Below are positions 56,559-64,000 of a DNA stretch of 64,000 bases, in pieces (the stretch's first letter is position 1; the number at the start of each line of letters is the position of its first letter). The notes below the pieces were generated by a model, which was given only the letters and a program-made list of their open reading frames with translations, was not told the origin of the DNA and did not search any database. Source of the DNA: Arcicella rigui (GTDB taxonomy: Bacteria; Bacteroidota; Bacteroidia; Cytophagales; Spirosomataceae); the NCBI RefSeq assembly GCF_034929435.1, contig NZ_JAYFUM010000001.1, positions 62,001 through 126,000 on the forward strand, read 5' to 3'. Position numbers and translations under genes: made by a program.

Positions 56559-57752
56559 ATGAAAAAACTTTTATTTACTGTACTGATTACAGTTCTATCG
56601 TATTTCTCCATCAAGGCACAAAAAGAATTTATGTCAGGTTATGTTGTCAATAATACTGGCGATACTGTCAGAGGGCAAATCGACAACCAAAAATGGGCTA
56701 CTTCTCCTTTGAAAATCACATTTAAAAAAGACAATCAAGAAGTAAAGTATGAACTAAAGGACATTCAGAGTTTTGTGATTAATAATGAAGTGACTTATGT
56801 ACGAAAAGCAATTGCTTTAGATATTACTCCGCATCAATTGGGGAGTTTAATTGAAAGTTATGATAGAGTAGTGGTAGATACTACTTTATTTTTGAAACAA
56901 TTAGTAAAAGGAAGGTTGAGTTTATTTTTTTTACAAGATATAAATAACAAAAAACACTTTTTTATTGAGAAATTAAATGAGCCAATAAAAGAACTTATCG
57001 ACCATCGCTTTCTGAGGACAATAGATTATAAAACATACAATGTCCATCTTGATATTTACAACAAGCAATTATATGATTTGTGCGAAGATTGCTCAAATTA
57101 CTCAGGGAAAGTATTCAAATATTTGTATCGAGATTCAGATTTAGTTCCTTTGGTAATAAAATACAATATTTATTTTGGAGATAACAAGCCTGTTGAAGTT
57201 TCAAAAAAAGAAAAGTTTAAATCTACTTTATTTATACAAGCAGCAGTTGGTACTTTTGGTTATACAATTGGTAATTCTCCAGATGAATTCAAAAAGGCAG
57301 GTTTAATGTCTGGTTCTTTTGGTCTGGGAGGTTTATTTGAAATACCTTCAAAAAGAAGAAGGTTTGGAATAAAAGCTGATTTACTGTATAATTTTTATGA
57401 AGAAGATGTAAGGTTATTTAGTAGTTACGTTATCCCAACAAATACTTCATATTTGGGAGCTTATATTGGCCCACAATATTCGATATATAAAAATGTACCT
57501 AAAAAAGTTGATGTATATCTCAACGCAGCAGTATCATTAGAAATGAGATTAGCAGAAAAGAGTCAACATGTATACTATCAAGGTTTGGGTAATACAATGG
57601 GTTTTAAAGTTGGGATAGGTACAATATTCAATAAAATGAACCTTGAACTCACTTATAATAACACAGATGCAGGACTTAAACCTTATCCTTTTATTTCTGG
57701 AACTATTCAAAAAGTCTCATTGACATTCGGGTACGCACTGATTAAAAAATAA
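56559..57752 (+). CDS. Exported outer-membrane-beta-barrel-type protein
   Basis: A 397-residue protein with signal peptide (about residues 1-20, ending IKAQ). The first domain (about 22-95) begins GYVVNNTGDTVRGQIDNQKW, a segment common to a Bacteroidetes family of exported proteins; its members are sometimes misnamed in annotation. The last 180 residues alternate in strands (FIQAAVGTFGYTI, GSFGLGGLFEIP, GAYIGPQYSIY, VDVYLNAAVSLEM) and end in VSLTFGYALIKK, with an aromatic-rich final strand, as in porin-like barrels. No cargo or ligand can be inferred. It is monocistronic. Confidence 0.7.
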   Translation: MKKLLFTVLITVLSYFSIKAQKEFMSGYVVNNTGDTVRGQIDNQKWATSPLKITFKKDNQEVKYELKDIQSFVINNEVTYVRKAIALDITPHQLGSLIESYDRVVVDTTLFLKQLVKGRLSLFFLQDINNKKHFFIEKLNEPIKELIDHRFLRTIDYKTYNVHLDIYNKQLYDLCEDCSNYSGKVFKYLYRDSDLVPLVIKYNIYFGDNKPVEVSKKEKFKSTLFIQAAVGTFGYTIGNSPDEFKKAGLMSGSFGLGGLFEIPSKRRRFGIKADLLYNFYEEDVRLFSSYVIPTNTSYLGAYIGPQYSIYKNVPKKVDVYLNAAVSLEMRLAEKSQHVYYQGLGNTMGFKVGIGTIFNKMNLELTYNNTDAGLKPYPFISGTIQKVSLTFGYALIKK

Positions 57753-57824
57753 CTATTTTGATTTAGTAAAACTGTTAGTTCTTTTTTGCGGTTTTGTTCG
57801 GTTTTTAGAAGGGTAAACGCTTCT

Positions 57825-57870
57825 AAAATAGAGCTTTGATAGGCTCTGAGCCTATCAAAGCTCTATTTTT
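57825..57870. terminator. 22-bp near-perfect palindromic hairpin
   Basis: Bases 57825-57846 are exactly complementary to 57848-57869 with a single central T, so about 20 bp can pair. The arm begins AAAATAGAGC, and T-runs lie on both sides. It can end transcripts from either direction. Confidence 0.85.
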
Positions 57871-57931
57871 ACCGCAGTTTCCCGCAAAAAAGATAAGATG
57901 ACGGAGCTAATTACCGCAATTTCCCGCAAAA
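57871..57931. repeat. Direct repeat ACCGCA(G/A)TTTCCCGCAAAA
   Basis: Two 19-base copies at 57871-57889 and 57913-57931 differ by one base; a reversed partial copy (TTTTGCGGT) is near 57784. Confidence 0.6.
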
Positions 57932-57989
57932 TAGAATCAATCGGTAGGCTAAAAGAGGGGATGTACTGGCTTTTAGAAGGAAATTATAT

Positions 57990-58041
57990 CTAAAAAACCA
58001 AGGGAAGCCTTCAAATCTGAAAGCTTCCCTTGGTTTTTTAG
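57990..58041. terminator. Bidirectional terminator beyond ileS
   Basis: A 19-bp stem beginning CTAAAAAACC at 57990-58008, complementary to 58023-58041, with further inner pairing. It lies 20 bases past the ileS stop. Confidence 0.92.
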
Positions 58042-58061
58042 ATTCGGGTTGGAAACCCGAG

Positions 58062-61000
58062 TTACAGTACAGAGACTTTAACGGTTAAAGTCAATTCTTC
58101 AAATTCTATTGCTTGTCCGTCGGCTAATTCGCTGACTACTTCCAATGAAAGTGCTTGTACTTCTTGACTGATAAAGTCTTTGAAAGCTACAACGCCTGCG
58201 GTTACTTCTGCATCTGAATCTAATAATTGAATACTGATTTTATCGGTTACTTCAAAACCTGAATCTTTACGTAAGTTCTGGATACGGTTGATGAAATCAC
58301 GAGCAATACCTTCTTGTTTCAACTCTGGCGTAATATTGATGTCTAAAGCAACCGTAATACCCGCATCCGATGCCGTTAAGTAGCCCGGTAAATCTTCTGT
58401 TAAGATTTCAACGTCTTCTAAAGCAATCGTGAAATTCTCAAGAGCAATCGTTTTATTTTCTTCCAAAGCTTTCAAATCGTCGGCTGTCATGGCAGTAATT
58501 ACTGCGGCAACAGCTTTCATTTCTTTTCCGAATTTTGGCCCTAATGCCTTAAAGTTTGGTTTTACTTTTTTCGACAATACGCCAGAAGCATCGTTTAAAT
58601 ATTCTACGGCTTTGATGTTTACCTCTGTCTTGATCAATTCGTCCACATGGCGAATTTGTTCACGAGTTTGTTCGCTCAAAATCGGAATCAAGATTTTCGA
58701 TAATGGCTGACGTACTTTAATACGATTGGTTTTTCTCAATGAGTGAATCAAAGAACAAATTCTTTGTGCCAAATCCATTGAAGTTTCTAAATCTGTATTA
58801 ATCCATGCTTCGTCTGCTTTAGGGAAGTTGGTTAAGTGAACAGATTGAACGCCTTCTGTACTTGTATCTGTTAGATTTTTGTACAACCAATCGCCATAAA
58901 AAGGAGCAATTGGCGACATCAACTGAGCAATCGTTTTCAAACAGTAAGCCAAAGTTTCATAAGCCGATTGTTTGTCTGCTGTTACTTCGCCTTTCCAGAA
59001 ACGTCTTCTGCCCAAACGCACATACCAGTTTGAAAGATGGTCGCCCACAAATTCTTGGATGGCACGTCCTGCTTTGGTTGGCTCATAAGTATTGTATGAC
59101 TCGTCCACTTCTTTTATCAAGGTTTGTAATTTTGATAAAATCCATTGGTCTAATTCTGTCGCAATTGTTTTGTCGAGCTTGCCCGTTGGCGTGTAGCCAT
59201 CTAAATTGGCATATAAAGCAAAGAAATTATACGTATTCGTAAGCGTTCCAAAGAATTTGTTACGTACTTCGGTAATACCTGCTAAATCAAATTTAAGGTT
59301 ATCCCAAGGCTGTGCGTTGGTAATCATGTACCAGCGAGTTGGGTCTGCTCCGTATTTTTTCAAAGTTTCAAATGGGTCAACGGCATTGCCTAAGCGTTTA
59401 GACATTTTGTTTCCGTTTTTGTCTAAAACCAAACCTGTTGAAACTACATTTTTGAAAGCAACCGAATCAGAAACCATTGCCGAAATAGCGTGCAAAGTAA
59501 AGAACCAACCACGAGTTTGGTCAACACCTTCCGAGATAAAATCGGCTGGATAAGCTTTGTCGTAAATGTCTTTGTTCTCGAATGGATAGTGCCATTGTGC
59601 ATAAGGCATTGCTCCAGAATCAAACCAAACGTCGATTAAGTCAGTTTCACGAGTCATCACTTTGCCCGAAGCTGAAATTAAATATACTTCATCCACAAAC
59701 GGACGGTGTAAATCTTCTTTTCCTTCTTTCAACAAAGCCAAGAATTTCTCGTTGGCTGCACGTTGCTCTGCTGATAATACATCGTCTTTCAGAGCGTGAG
59801 CGATACCGTTTTCTAATTCTTTCAAAGAACCAACGCATACTTCTTCGCCATCTTCCGAACGCCAAATTGGTAACGGAGTTCCCCAATATCTTGAACGTGA
59901 CAAGTTCCAGTCAACCAAGTTTTCCAACCAGTTTCCAAAACGACCAGTACCTGTTGATTCAGGTTTCCAGTTAATCGTATTGTTCAAGGCAATCATTTTA
60001 TCTTTTACTGCCGTAGTACGGATAAACCAAGAATCTAATGGATAATACAAAACTGGTTTATCGGTTCTCCAACAGTGTGGATAAGGGTGATCAAACTTCT
60101 GCACATTGAAGGCTTTGTTTTCAGTTTTTAACTGAATCGCAATGCGTTCGTCAACCGATAAATACTTGTCTCTTCCTTGTTTGATGCGTTGTTCTTCTTT
60201 TTCTGCTTCTGATAAATACGCTTCTTTTACAGGTTCGTTTGCATAATCAGTAATTTCAGCCACAAAACGACCTTGACGATTTACGATTGGTACATCTTTT
60301 CCGTTTTCATCTTTCACAAAAATCGAAGGAATACCATTTTGCTGTGCTACTCTAAAGTCGTCCGCACCAAAAGTTGGTGAAGTATGAACTACGCCAGTAC
60401 CGTCTTCGGTCGTAACAAAATCACCGATAATCACACGGAAAGCAGGGCTTTCTGGCTGAACGTAAGGCATTAATTGTTCGTACTCGATGCCTTCCAAGAA
60501 ATTGCCTTTGAAACTGAATATTTCTTTCCAAGGAATGATTTTATCTCCGTCGTTGTACTTCGAGAAGTCGCCATCTTTTCCTTTTTCGTTGAAATATTTT
60601 CCAACTAAATCTTTCGCCAAAACTACATTTACAGGCTCATAAGTATATGGATTGAACGATTTAATCAAAGAGTACTCAATGTTTTTTCCAACGGTCAAAG
60701 CTGAGTTGGCTGGCAAAGTCCAAGGAGTAGTCGTCCAAGCTAAAATATAAACATTATCGCTGTTGGCAGCATCAAATAAAAATCCAGATTTACCTGTGAG
60801 TTTTACTTTAAACTGAGCCGTCAGCGAAGTATCTTTTACTTCACGATAACAACCTGGTTGATTCAATTCGTGCGAAGAAAGTCCAGTTCCTGCCGCTGGC
60901 GAATAAGGTTGAATGGTGTAGCCTTTATAAAGTAAACCTTTTTCGTAAAGGGTTTTCAACAAATGCCAAACCGATTCAATATAATCGTTTTCATAAGTAA

Positions 61001-61460
61001 TGTATGGATTATCCAAATCGACCCAATAACCCATTTTTTCGGTCAAGTCATTCCATTGGTCAGTGAATTTCATGACAGTTTCACGACACTTCTTGTTGTA
61101 CTCTTCTACCGAAACATATTTTGGAGATTTCAGATTACCAATATCGTCTTTGGTAATGCCTAATTCTTTTTCTACTTGTAATTCTACGGGCAAGCCGTGA
61201 GTGTCCCAACCACCTTTACGTTTTACCTGCTTGCCTTTTAAAGTTTGATAACGACAGAAAATATCCTTAATCGCACGAGCCATCACGTGGTGAATACCAG
61301 GAGTACCATTGGCAGAAGGTGGGCCTTCATAAAAAGTAAAAGTTGGATTGCCCTCACGGGTTTCGATAGATTTTTCAAAAATCTTTTCGTCTTGCCAAAA
61401 TTTAAGGATTTCGTCTGCAACCTGACCGTAGTCGAGGTTTTTATATTCTTTAAAATTCAT
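58062..61460 (-). CDS. ileS: Isoleucyl-tRNA synthetase
   Basis: A 1132-residue class I synthetase, near the length of the eukaryote-like IleS form found in many Bacteroidetes. The HIGH-type motif is in PGIHHVMARAIKDIF, the KMSKS motif is GNKMSKRLGNAVDP, and the editing (CP1) domain lies between, with WTTTPWTLPANSAL at its N-terminal edge and TSPTFGADDF as the conserved editing region. The C-terminal anticodon and tail domains are complete. A -7 promoter element lies about 80 bases upstream. Confidence 0.97.
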   Translation of the reverse strand: MNFKEYKNLDYGQVADEILKFWQDEKIFEKSIETREGNPTFTFYEGPPSANGTPGIHHVMARAIKDIFCRYQTLKGKQVKRKGGWDTHGLPVELQVEKELGITKDDIGNLKSPKYVSVEEYNKKCRETVMKFTDQWNDLTEKMGYWVDLDNPYITYENDYIESVWHLLKTLYEKGLLYKGYTIQPYSPAAGTGLSSHELNQPGCYREVKDTSLTAQFKVKLTGKSGFLFDAANSDNVYILAWTTTPWTLPANSALTVGKNIEYSLIKSFNPYTYEPVNVVLAKDLVGKYFNEKGKDGDFSKYNDGDKIIPWKEIFSFKGNFLEGIEYEQLMPYVQPESPAFRVIIGDFVTTEDGTGVVHTSPTFGADDFRVAQQNGIPSIFVKDENGKDVPIVNRQGRFVAEITDYANEPVKEAYLSEAEKEEQRIKQGRDKYLSVDERIAIQLKTENKAFNVQKFDHPYPHCWRTDKPVLYYPLDSWFIRTTAVKDKMIALNNTINWKPESTGTGRFGNWLENLVDWNLSRSRYWGTPLPIWRSEDGEEVCVGSLKELENGIAHALKDDVLSAEQRAANEKFLALLKEGKEDLHRPFVDEVYLISASGKVMTRETDLIDVWFDSGAMPYAQWHYPFENKDIYDKAYPADFISEGVDQTRGWFFTLHAISAMVSDSVAFKNVVSTGLVLDKNGNKMSKRLGNAVDPFETLKKYGADPTRWYMITNAQPWDNLKFDLAGITEVRNKFFGTLTNTYNFFALYANLDGYTPTGKLDKTIATELDQWILSKLQTLIKEVDESYNTYEPTKAGRAIQEFVGDHLSNWYVRLGRRRFWKGEVTADKQSAYETLAYCLKTIAQLMSPIAPFYGDWLYKNLTDTSTEGVQSVHLTNFPKADEAWINTDLETSMDLAQRICSLIHSLRKTNRIKVRQPLSKILIPILSEQTREQIRHVDELIKTEVNIKAVEYLNDASGVLSKKVKPNFKALGPKFGKEMKAVAAVITAMTADDLKALEENKTIALENFTIALEDVEILTEDLPGYLTASDAGITVALDINITPELKQEGIARDFINRIQNLRKDSGFEVTDKISIQLLDSDAEVTAGVVAFKDFISQEVQALSLEVVSELADGQAIEFEELTLTVKVSVL

Positions 61461-61538
61461 TATGGACTACAATTCGTTTATTTCCTTGTTAAAAATTATC
61501 TGTTGAGATGTTTTATGGATAGGTGGCGAAAATTCCTG

Positions 61539-61546
61539 CAAAAGTA
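61539..61546 (-). promoter_or_regulatory. Promoter -7 element of ileS
   Basis: TACTTTTG on the minus strand followed by CAGGAATT; leader about 75 bases. No -33 match at the usual spacing. Confidence 0.45.
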
Positions 61547-61677
61547 CAATAAATGACTGGCTTTTGGAAGGAAACATTTATAAGAAAACAAAATAGAAGA
61601 TTCCAACCTATTTCAAGGTAATATTGTCTTTGCAAAGAGTTTGTTCTCAATGCGTTTATCCTTAATCAATCTTTTGA

Positions 61678-62112
61678 ATGAAAAAGCCTTTTGTCATCTT
61701 AGCTTTCTTCTTTTTATGGATATTTTCTTGTAAAACAAAAGAAGATATAGAGCTAAATCCAACAGGTTTGGTTGGAAAATGGGTTGATAGTGGAAGAATG
61801 CAATCGCAGAATGCTGATGGTACTTGGAGTTACTGGTACGTACTCGAAACCTTTGCGGCTGTACCTGTTTCTATTTGGGAGTTTACAAGCGATGGCAAAT
61901 TTTTAAAAGATGGAAAGGATGGAGGAACGTGTTGCTCTGCTGGTAATAAGTATTTGGTGGCTGGTCAGCATATTACTTTTGGGACATTTGCACCACCCTG
62001 TGCCAATGTACTATGTAAGAGCTGTGTTGATTGGACTTTCAATCTCAGTGATAAAGATACTTTGGTGTTGGAAGAATGTTCTAACAGAAAAGAATTTTAC
62101 AGAATGAAATAA
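61678..62112 (+). CDS. Cysteine-rich lipoprotein, tandem paralog 1
   Basis: A 144-residue lipoprotein. The lipobox IFSC puts the lipidated cysteine at residue 18. The mature part starts with a lipocalin-like GLVGKWVDSGRM, then ETFAAVPVSIWEFTSDGKFLKDGK. Six further cysteines follow in the pattern CC, C-x4-C-x2-C, C (GTCCSAGNKY, PPCANVLCKSC, LEECS), suggesting disulfides. Function unknown; a small beta-barrel binding protein at the outer membrane is a guess. It is closely related to the next gene, which starts 18 bases later. Confidence 0.8.
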   Translation: MKKPFVILAFFFLWIFSCKTKEDIELNPTGLVGKWVDSGRMQSQNADGTWSYWYVLETFAAVPVSIWEFTSDGKFLKDGKDGGTCCSAGNKYLVAGQHITFGTFAPPCANVLCKSCVDWTFNLSDKDTLVLEECSNRKEFYRMK

Positions 62113-62130
62113 GTGACAAATTAATTAAAT

Positions 62131-62574
62131 ATGAACATGATGAAAAGTCTCTATCGTTGTATTTTTCTTCTTTTAATATTAGCATCTTGTAATATAAAAG
62201 AAGATATAGAACCAACAACACAAACTACTTTGGTTGGCAAATGGACTGCTACTGGAAGAATGCAATCACAGAATGAAGATAATACTTGGGGAAATTGGTA
62301 TGTACTCCAAACTTTTGCGGCAGTACCCGTTTCTATTTGGGAATTTACGAGCGATGGAAGGTTTTTAAGAGATGGAAATCCTGGAGCGAGTTGCTGTTTT
62401 GCAGGAGATAGATATAAAACGAAGGGCAATGAACTTATTTTTTCAGAATTTGAGAACAATTGTGCTAACCTAAGATGTGTGCCTTGTAACGATTGGGACT
62501 TTTCGTTTACCGATAATGATACTTTGGTACTGAGACAGTGCACATCAAAATATGAGTTTAAAAGAGTAAAATAA
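62131..62574 (+). CDS. Cysteine-rich lipoprotein, tandem paralog 2
   Basis: A 147-residue paralog of the preceding gene. The lipobox LASC gives Cys20 (a start three codons later, at the fourth Met, is possible). It shares GRMQSQN, QTFAAVPVSIWEFTSDGRFLRDG, the CC pair (ASCCFAGDRY), CANLRCVPC and a final LRQC. Much higher similarity to paralog 1 than to paralog 3 indicates a recent duplication. Confidence 0.8.
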   Translation: MNMMKSLYRCIFLLLILASCNIKEDIEPTTQTTLVGKWTATGRMQSQNEDNTWGNWYVLQTFAAVPVSIWEFTSDGRFLRDGNPGASCCFAGDRYKTKGNELIFSEFENNCANLRCVPCNDWDFSFTDNDTLVLRQCTSKYEFKRVK

Positions 62575-62648
62575 TTTCAAAAGTTTTTCCAACCTTTTGA
62601 AATGCTTTTGCGTCTTTAGTCTGAAAATTAAAATTAACCTTTAAAATC

Positions 62649-63095
62649 ATGAAAATCCTATCTTTAAGCGTAGCAATACTTATGTTGATAAGTTCTTGCA
62701 AATCAGTTGACGAAGTAACACCCAACAAAGAAAATTCAAGTAAAGTATCAGCCAGTGAATTAGTCGGAAAATGGTCGCCTACTTATATTCAAAAAAGTAA
62801 AGCAGAAGGAGCTACTTGGACAACCATAAATACTTTAGTAGCCTTACCTGTTATTGAGTTTACAGCCGATGGCAATTTTTTAAGTGATGGAAAACCGGGA
62901 GCAGACTGCTGCGGCTGGGTCGGAAACAAGTATAGTTATCAAGATAATAAAATTACTTTTTCAGACTTTAAGCCATGCCCTGATGTAATGTGCATCGCAC
63001 TTGCTTGTGATGGTTGGAAAGTACATCAGCTTCAAAGCGATACTTTAGTCATTGAAGATTGCCTAAGTTATAGCAAGTTTGTTAGAACCAAGTAA
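62649..63095 (+). CDS. Cysteine-rich lipoprotein, tandem paralog 3
   Basis: A 148-residue, more divergent paralog. The lipobox ISSC gives Cys17. It keeps the LVGKW opening, LPVIEFTADGNFLSDGKPGADCC, CPDVMCIALAC (wider spacing than in the others) and IEDC. It sits 75 bases after paralog 2 and before a strong terminator. The three genes are probably one operon. Confidence 0.8.
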   Translation: MKILSLSVAILMLISSCKSVDEVTPNKENSSKVSASELVGKWSPTYIQKSKAEGATWTTINTLVALPVIEFTADGNFLSDGKPGADCCGWVGNKYSYQDNKITFSDFKPCPDVMCIALACDGWKVHQLQSDTLVIEDCLSYSKFVRTK

Positions 63096-63195
63096 AAAAA
63101 CATAAGCATAAGTAATAATTTTATGAAAACTGAAATTAATACTTATGTTCAACTTACGTCTGTTTAATCTCTCTCGGGTTTCACCTTTGCTCAAT

Positions 63196-63243
63196 CCCTT
63201 CTTGTTTTCTGTAAACAGCAGATTTAACAAGAAGGGTTTTTTT
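63196..63243 (+). terminator. Terminator of the lipoprotein cluster
   Basis: CCCTTCTTGTT pairs exactly with AACAAGAAGGG, with a secondary inner TCTG/CAGA, followed by a long T-run. It lies 100 bases after the last lipoprotein stop; the gap before it (63096-63195) holds an AACATAAG/CTTATGTT inverted repeat and no gene. Confidence 0.9.
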
Positions 63244-63338
63244 ATATCCTGAAAAATGGGCAGATAACGTATAATAAAGCTTTTCAGAGATTATAAATTT
63301 GCTTATCAATAATTCAAAATATTAACTAACTTGTTAAA

Positions 63339-63346
63339 TATTTTTG
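63339..63346 (+). promoter_or_regulatory. Promoter -7 element of the LacI-family gene
   Basis: TATTTTTG matches the consensus about 75 bases before the start codon. No -33 element at a usual distance. Confidence 0.4.
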
Positions 63347-63418
63347 GTTTCAAGAGAAAAAATAGTCTTTTTAGAAACCTTTTTTGAAGTTTTTAAGCAT
63401 TTATACAAACATATTCAA

Positions 63419-64000
63419 ATGAAAAAGATGTCTATTAAGGCTGTTGCTGAAACGCTTAAAATCTCAACCGCAACTGTTTCTTATATCCTTAATGGAAAAG
63501 CGAAAGAAAAAAGAATAAGCGATGAGCTTACGAAAAGAGTATTAGCTTATGTTGAGGAAAATAATTTTAAGCCAAATCACTTAGCAAAAAGCCTAAGAAC
63601 GGGTAAAACCAATGTAATTGGCTTAATCGTTGAAGACATTGCCGACCCATTTTTTGCCAGTGTTGCTGGAAATATCGAAACGATTGCTTATGAAAATGGT
63701 TACAAAATCATTTACAGTAGCACCAAAAATGATACAGTAAAAGCGAAAGAATTAATTAATACTTTCAGAGAAAGAAATGTGGACGGCTACATTATTACGC
63801 CAACCGAAAACCTTGAAAGTGAAATTAGTCAATTGATAAAGAGCGGTTTACCTGTTGTGCTTTTCGATAGAAATTGCACCGACATCGAAGTGAGTTATGT
63901 AGGAATGGACAATTTTGAAAGTTCTTATAAAGCAGCCAAGTACTTGGTAAATCATGGGTATAAAAATATTGCTTTTGTTACTTTAGATTCCCCTCAAGCA
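63419..64000 (+). CDS. LacI-family transcriptional regulator (partial, C-terminus off the window)
   Basis: The first 194 residues are present. The start MKKMSIKAVAETLKISTATV is the LacI helix-turn-helix, followed by SYILNGKAKEKRISDEL (the hinge-side helix) and VLAYVEENNFKPNHLAKSLRTGKT (hinge). The periplasmic-binding-protein-like effector domain begins VIGLIVEDIADPFFASVAGNIE and continues to the window end. Such regulators respond to sugars; the target is not visible. An ATG three codons later is an alternative start. Confidence 0.93.
   Translation, partial: MKKMSIKAVAETLKISTATVSYILNGKAKEKRISDELTKRVLAYVEENNFKPNHLAKSLRTGKTNVIGLIVEDIADPFFASVAGNIETIAYENGYKIIYSSTKNDTVKAKELINTFRERNVDGYIITPTENLESEISQLIKSGLPVVLFDRNCTDIEVSYVGMDNFESSYKAAKYLVNHGYKNIAFVTLDSPQA

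Overview
This window is a stretch of a low-GC Bacteroidetes chromosome, most likely order Cytophagales (an Emticicia/Arcicella/Flectobacillus-like bacterium; the genus is a guess). Supporting signs are a type IX secretion C-terminal sorting domain, promoters of the Bacteroidetes type (TTTG at -33 and TAnnTTTG at -7, e.g. before tRNA-Phe, rpmG, mreB, ispH and the tRNA-Gly/Leu pair), almost no Shine-Dalgarno sequences, bacillithiol synthesis (BshC), an abundance of lipoproteins and outer-membrane barrels, and the Bacteroidetes-only small protein DUF4295 beside L33. No insertion sequence, prophage, CRISPR array or rRNA gene was seen. Most genes are ordinary chromosomal genes in short operons separated by strong hairpin terminators.

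Layout. 1-9.8 kb: tail of a MoxR ATPase, a DMT exporter, an LptF/LptG permease, tRNA-Leu and tRNA-Gly, a T9SS-type secreted protein facing a histidine kinase/response regulator pair, then rlmN and a CCG-type Fe-S protein. 9.8-14 kb: a leftward run of a barnase/RelE-like (PBECR) domain protein, a sterol-desaturase-like hydroxylase, a lipase-like hydrolase and a membrane Fe-S protein, ending at tRNA-Phe; a possible orphan small RNA lies at about 9.8 kb. 14-16.1 kb: a HipA-like kinase plus DUF3037 pair. 16.2-26.3 kb: prmA, flavin reductase, ispH, a DnaA-box cluster, a GMC oxidoreductase with its small subunit, nadD, an HxlR-regulated reductase and metY. 26.4-31.5 kb: an AAA ATPase with a PD-(D/E)xK-like partner, fructosamine kinase, a ferredoxin, a RecB-like nuclease ending in a clamp-binding motif, a HAD nucleotidase and DUF3467.

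31.7-39.6 kb: a hexuronate operon (uxaB, kdgK, eda), mreBCD, an ECF sigma factor with a candidate anti-sigma protein, and gmk. 39.7-53.3 kb: S9 peptidase, pseudouridine synthase, panB, a secreted barrel protein, bshC, an Lrp regulator, glnS, ftsY, DUF4295 and rpmG. 53.6-64 kb: a metal-type ABC export system (DUF3299-like protein, His-rich FtsX permease, ATPase), a barrel protein, ileS, three tandem cysteine-rich lipoproteins and the start of a LacI-family regulator that runs off the window.

The most interesting signals are the two candidate two-gene defence or toxin-like modules (HipA-like/DUF3037 and AAA/PD-(D/E)xK), the lone PBECR protein, three perfect DnaA boxes within 50 bases far from dnaA, a possible small RNA, and a family of word-like intergenic repeats (built on AGCTCA, AGGCAATAGGC and AAAGTC) that recurs at many gene ends and forms a 380-base array at 54.1-54.5 kb. 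All functions are inferred by reading the sequence; no database search was run.
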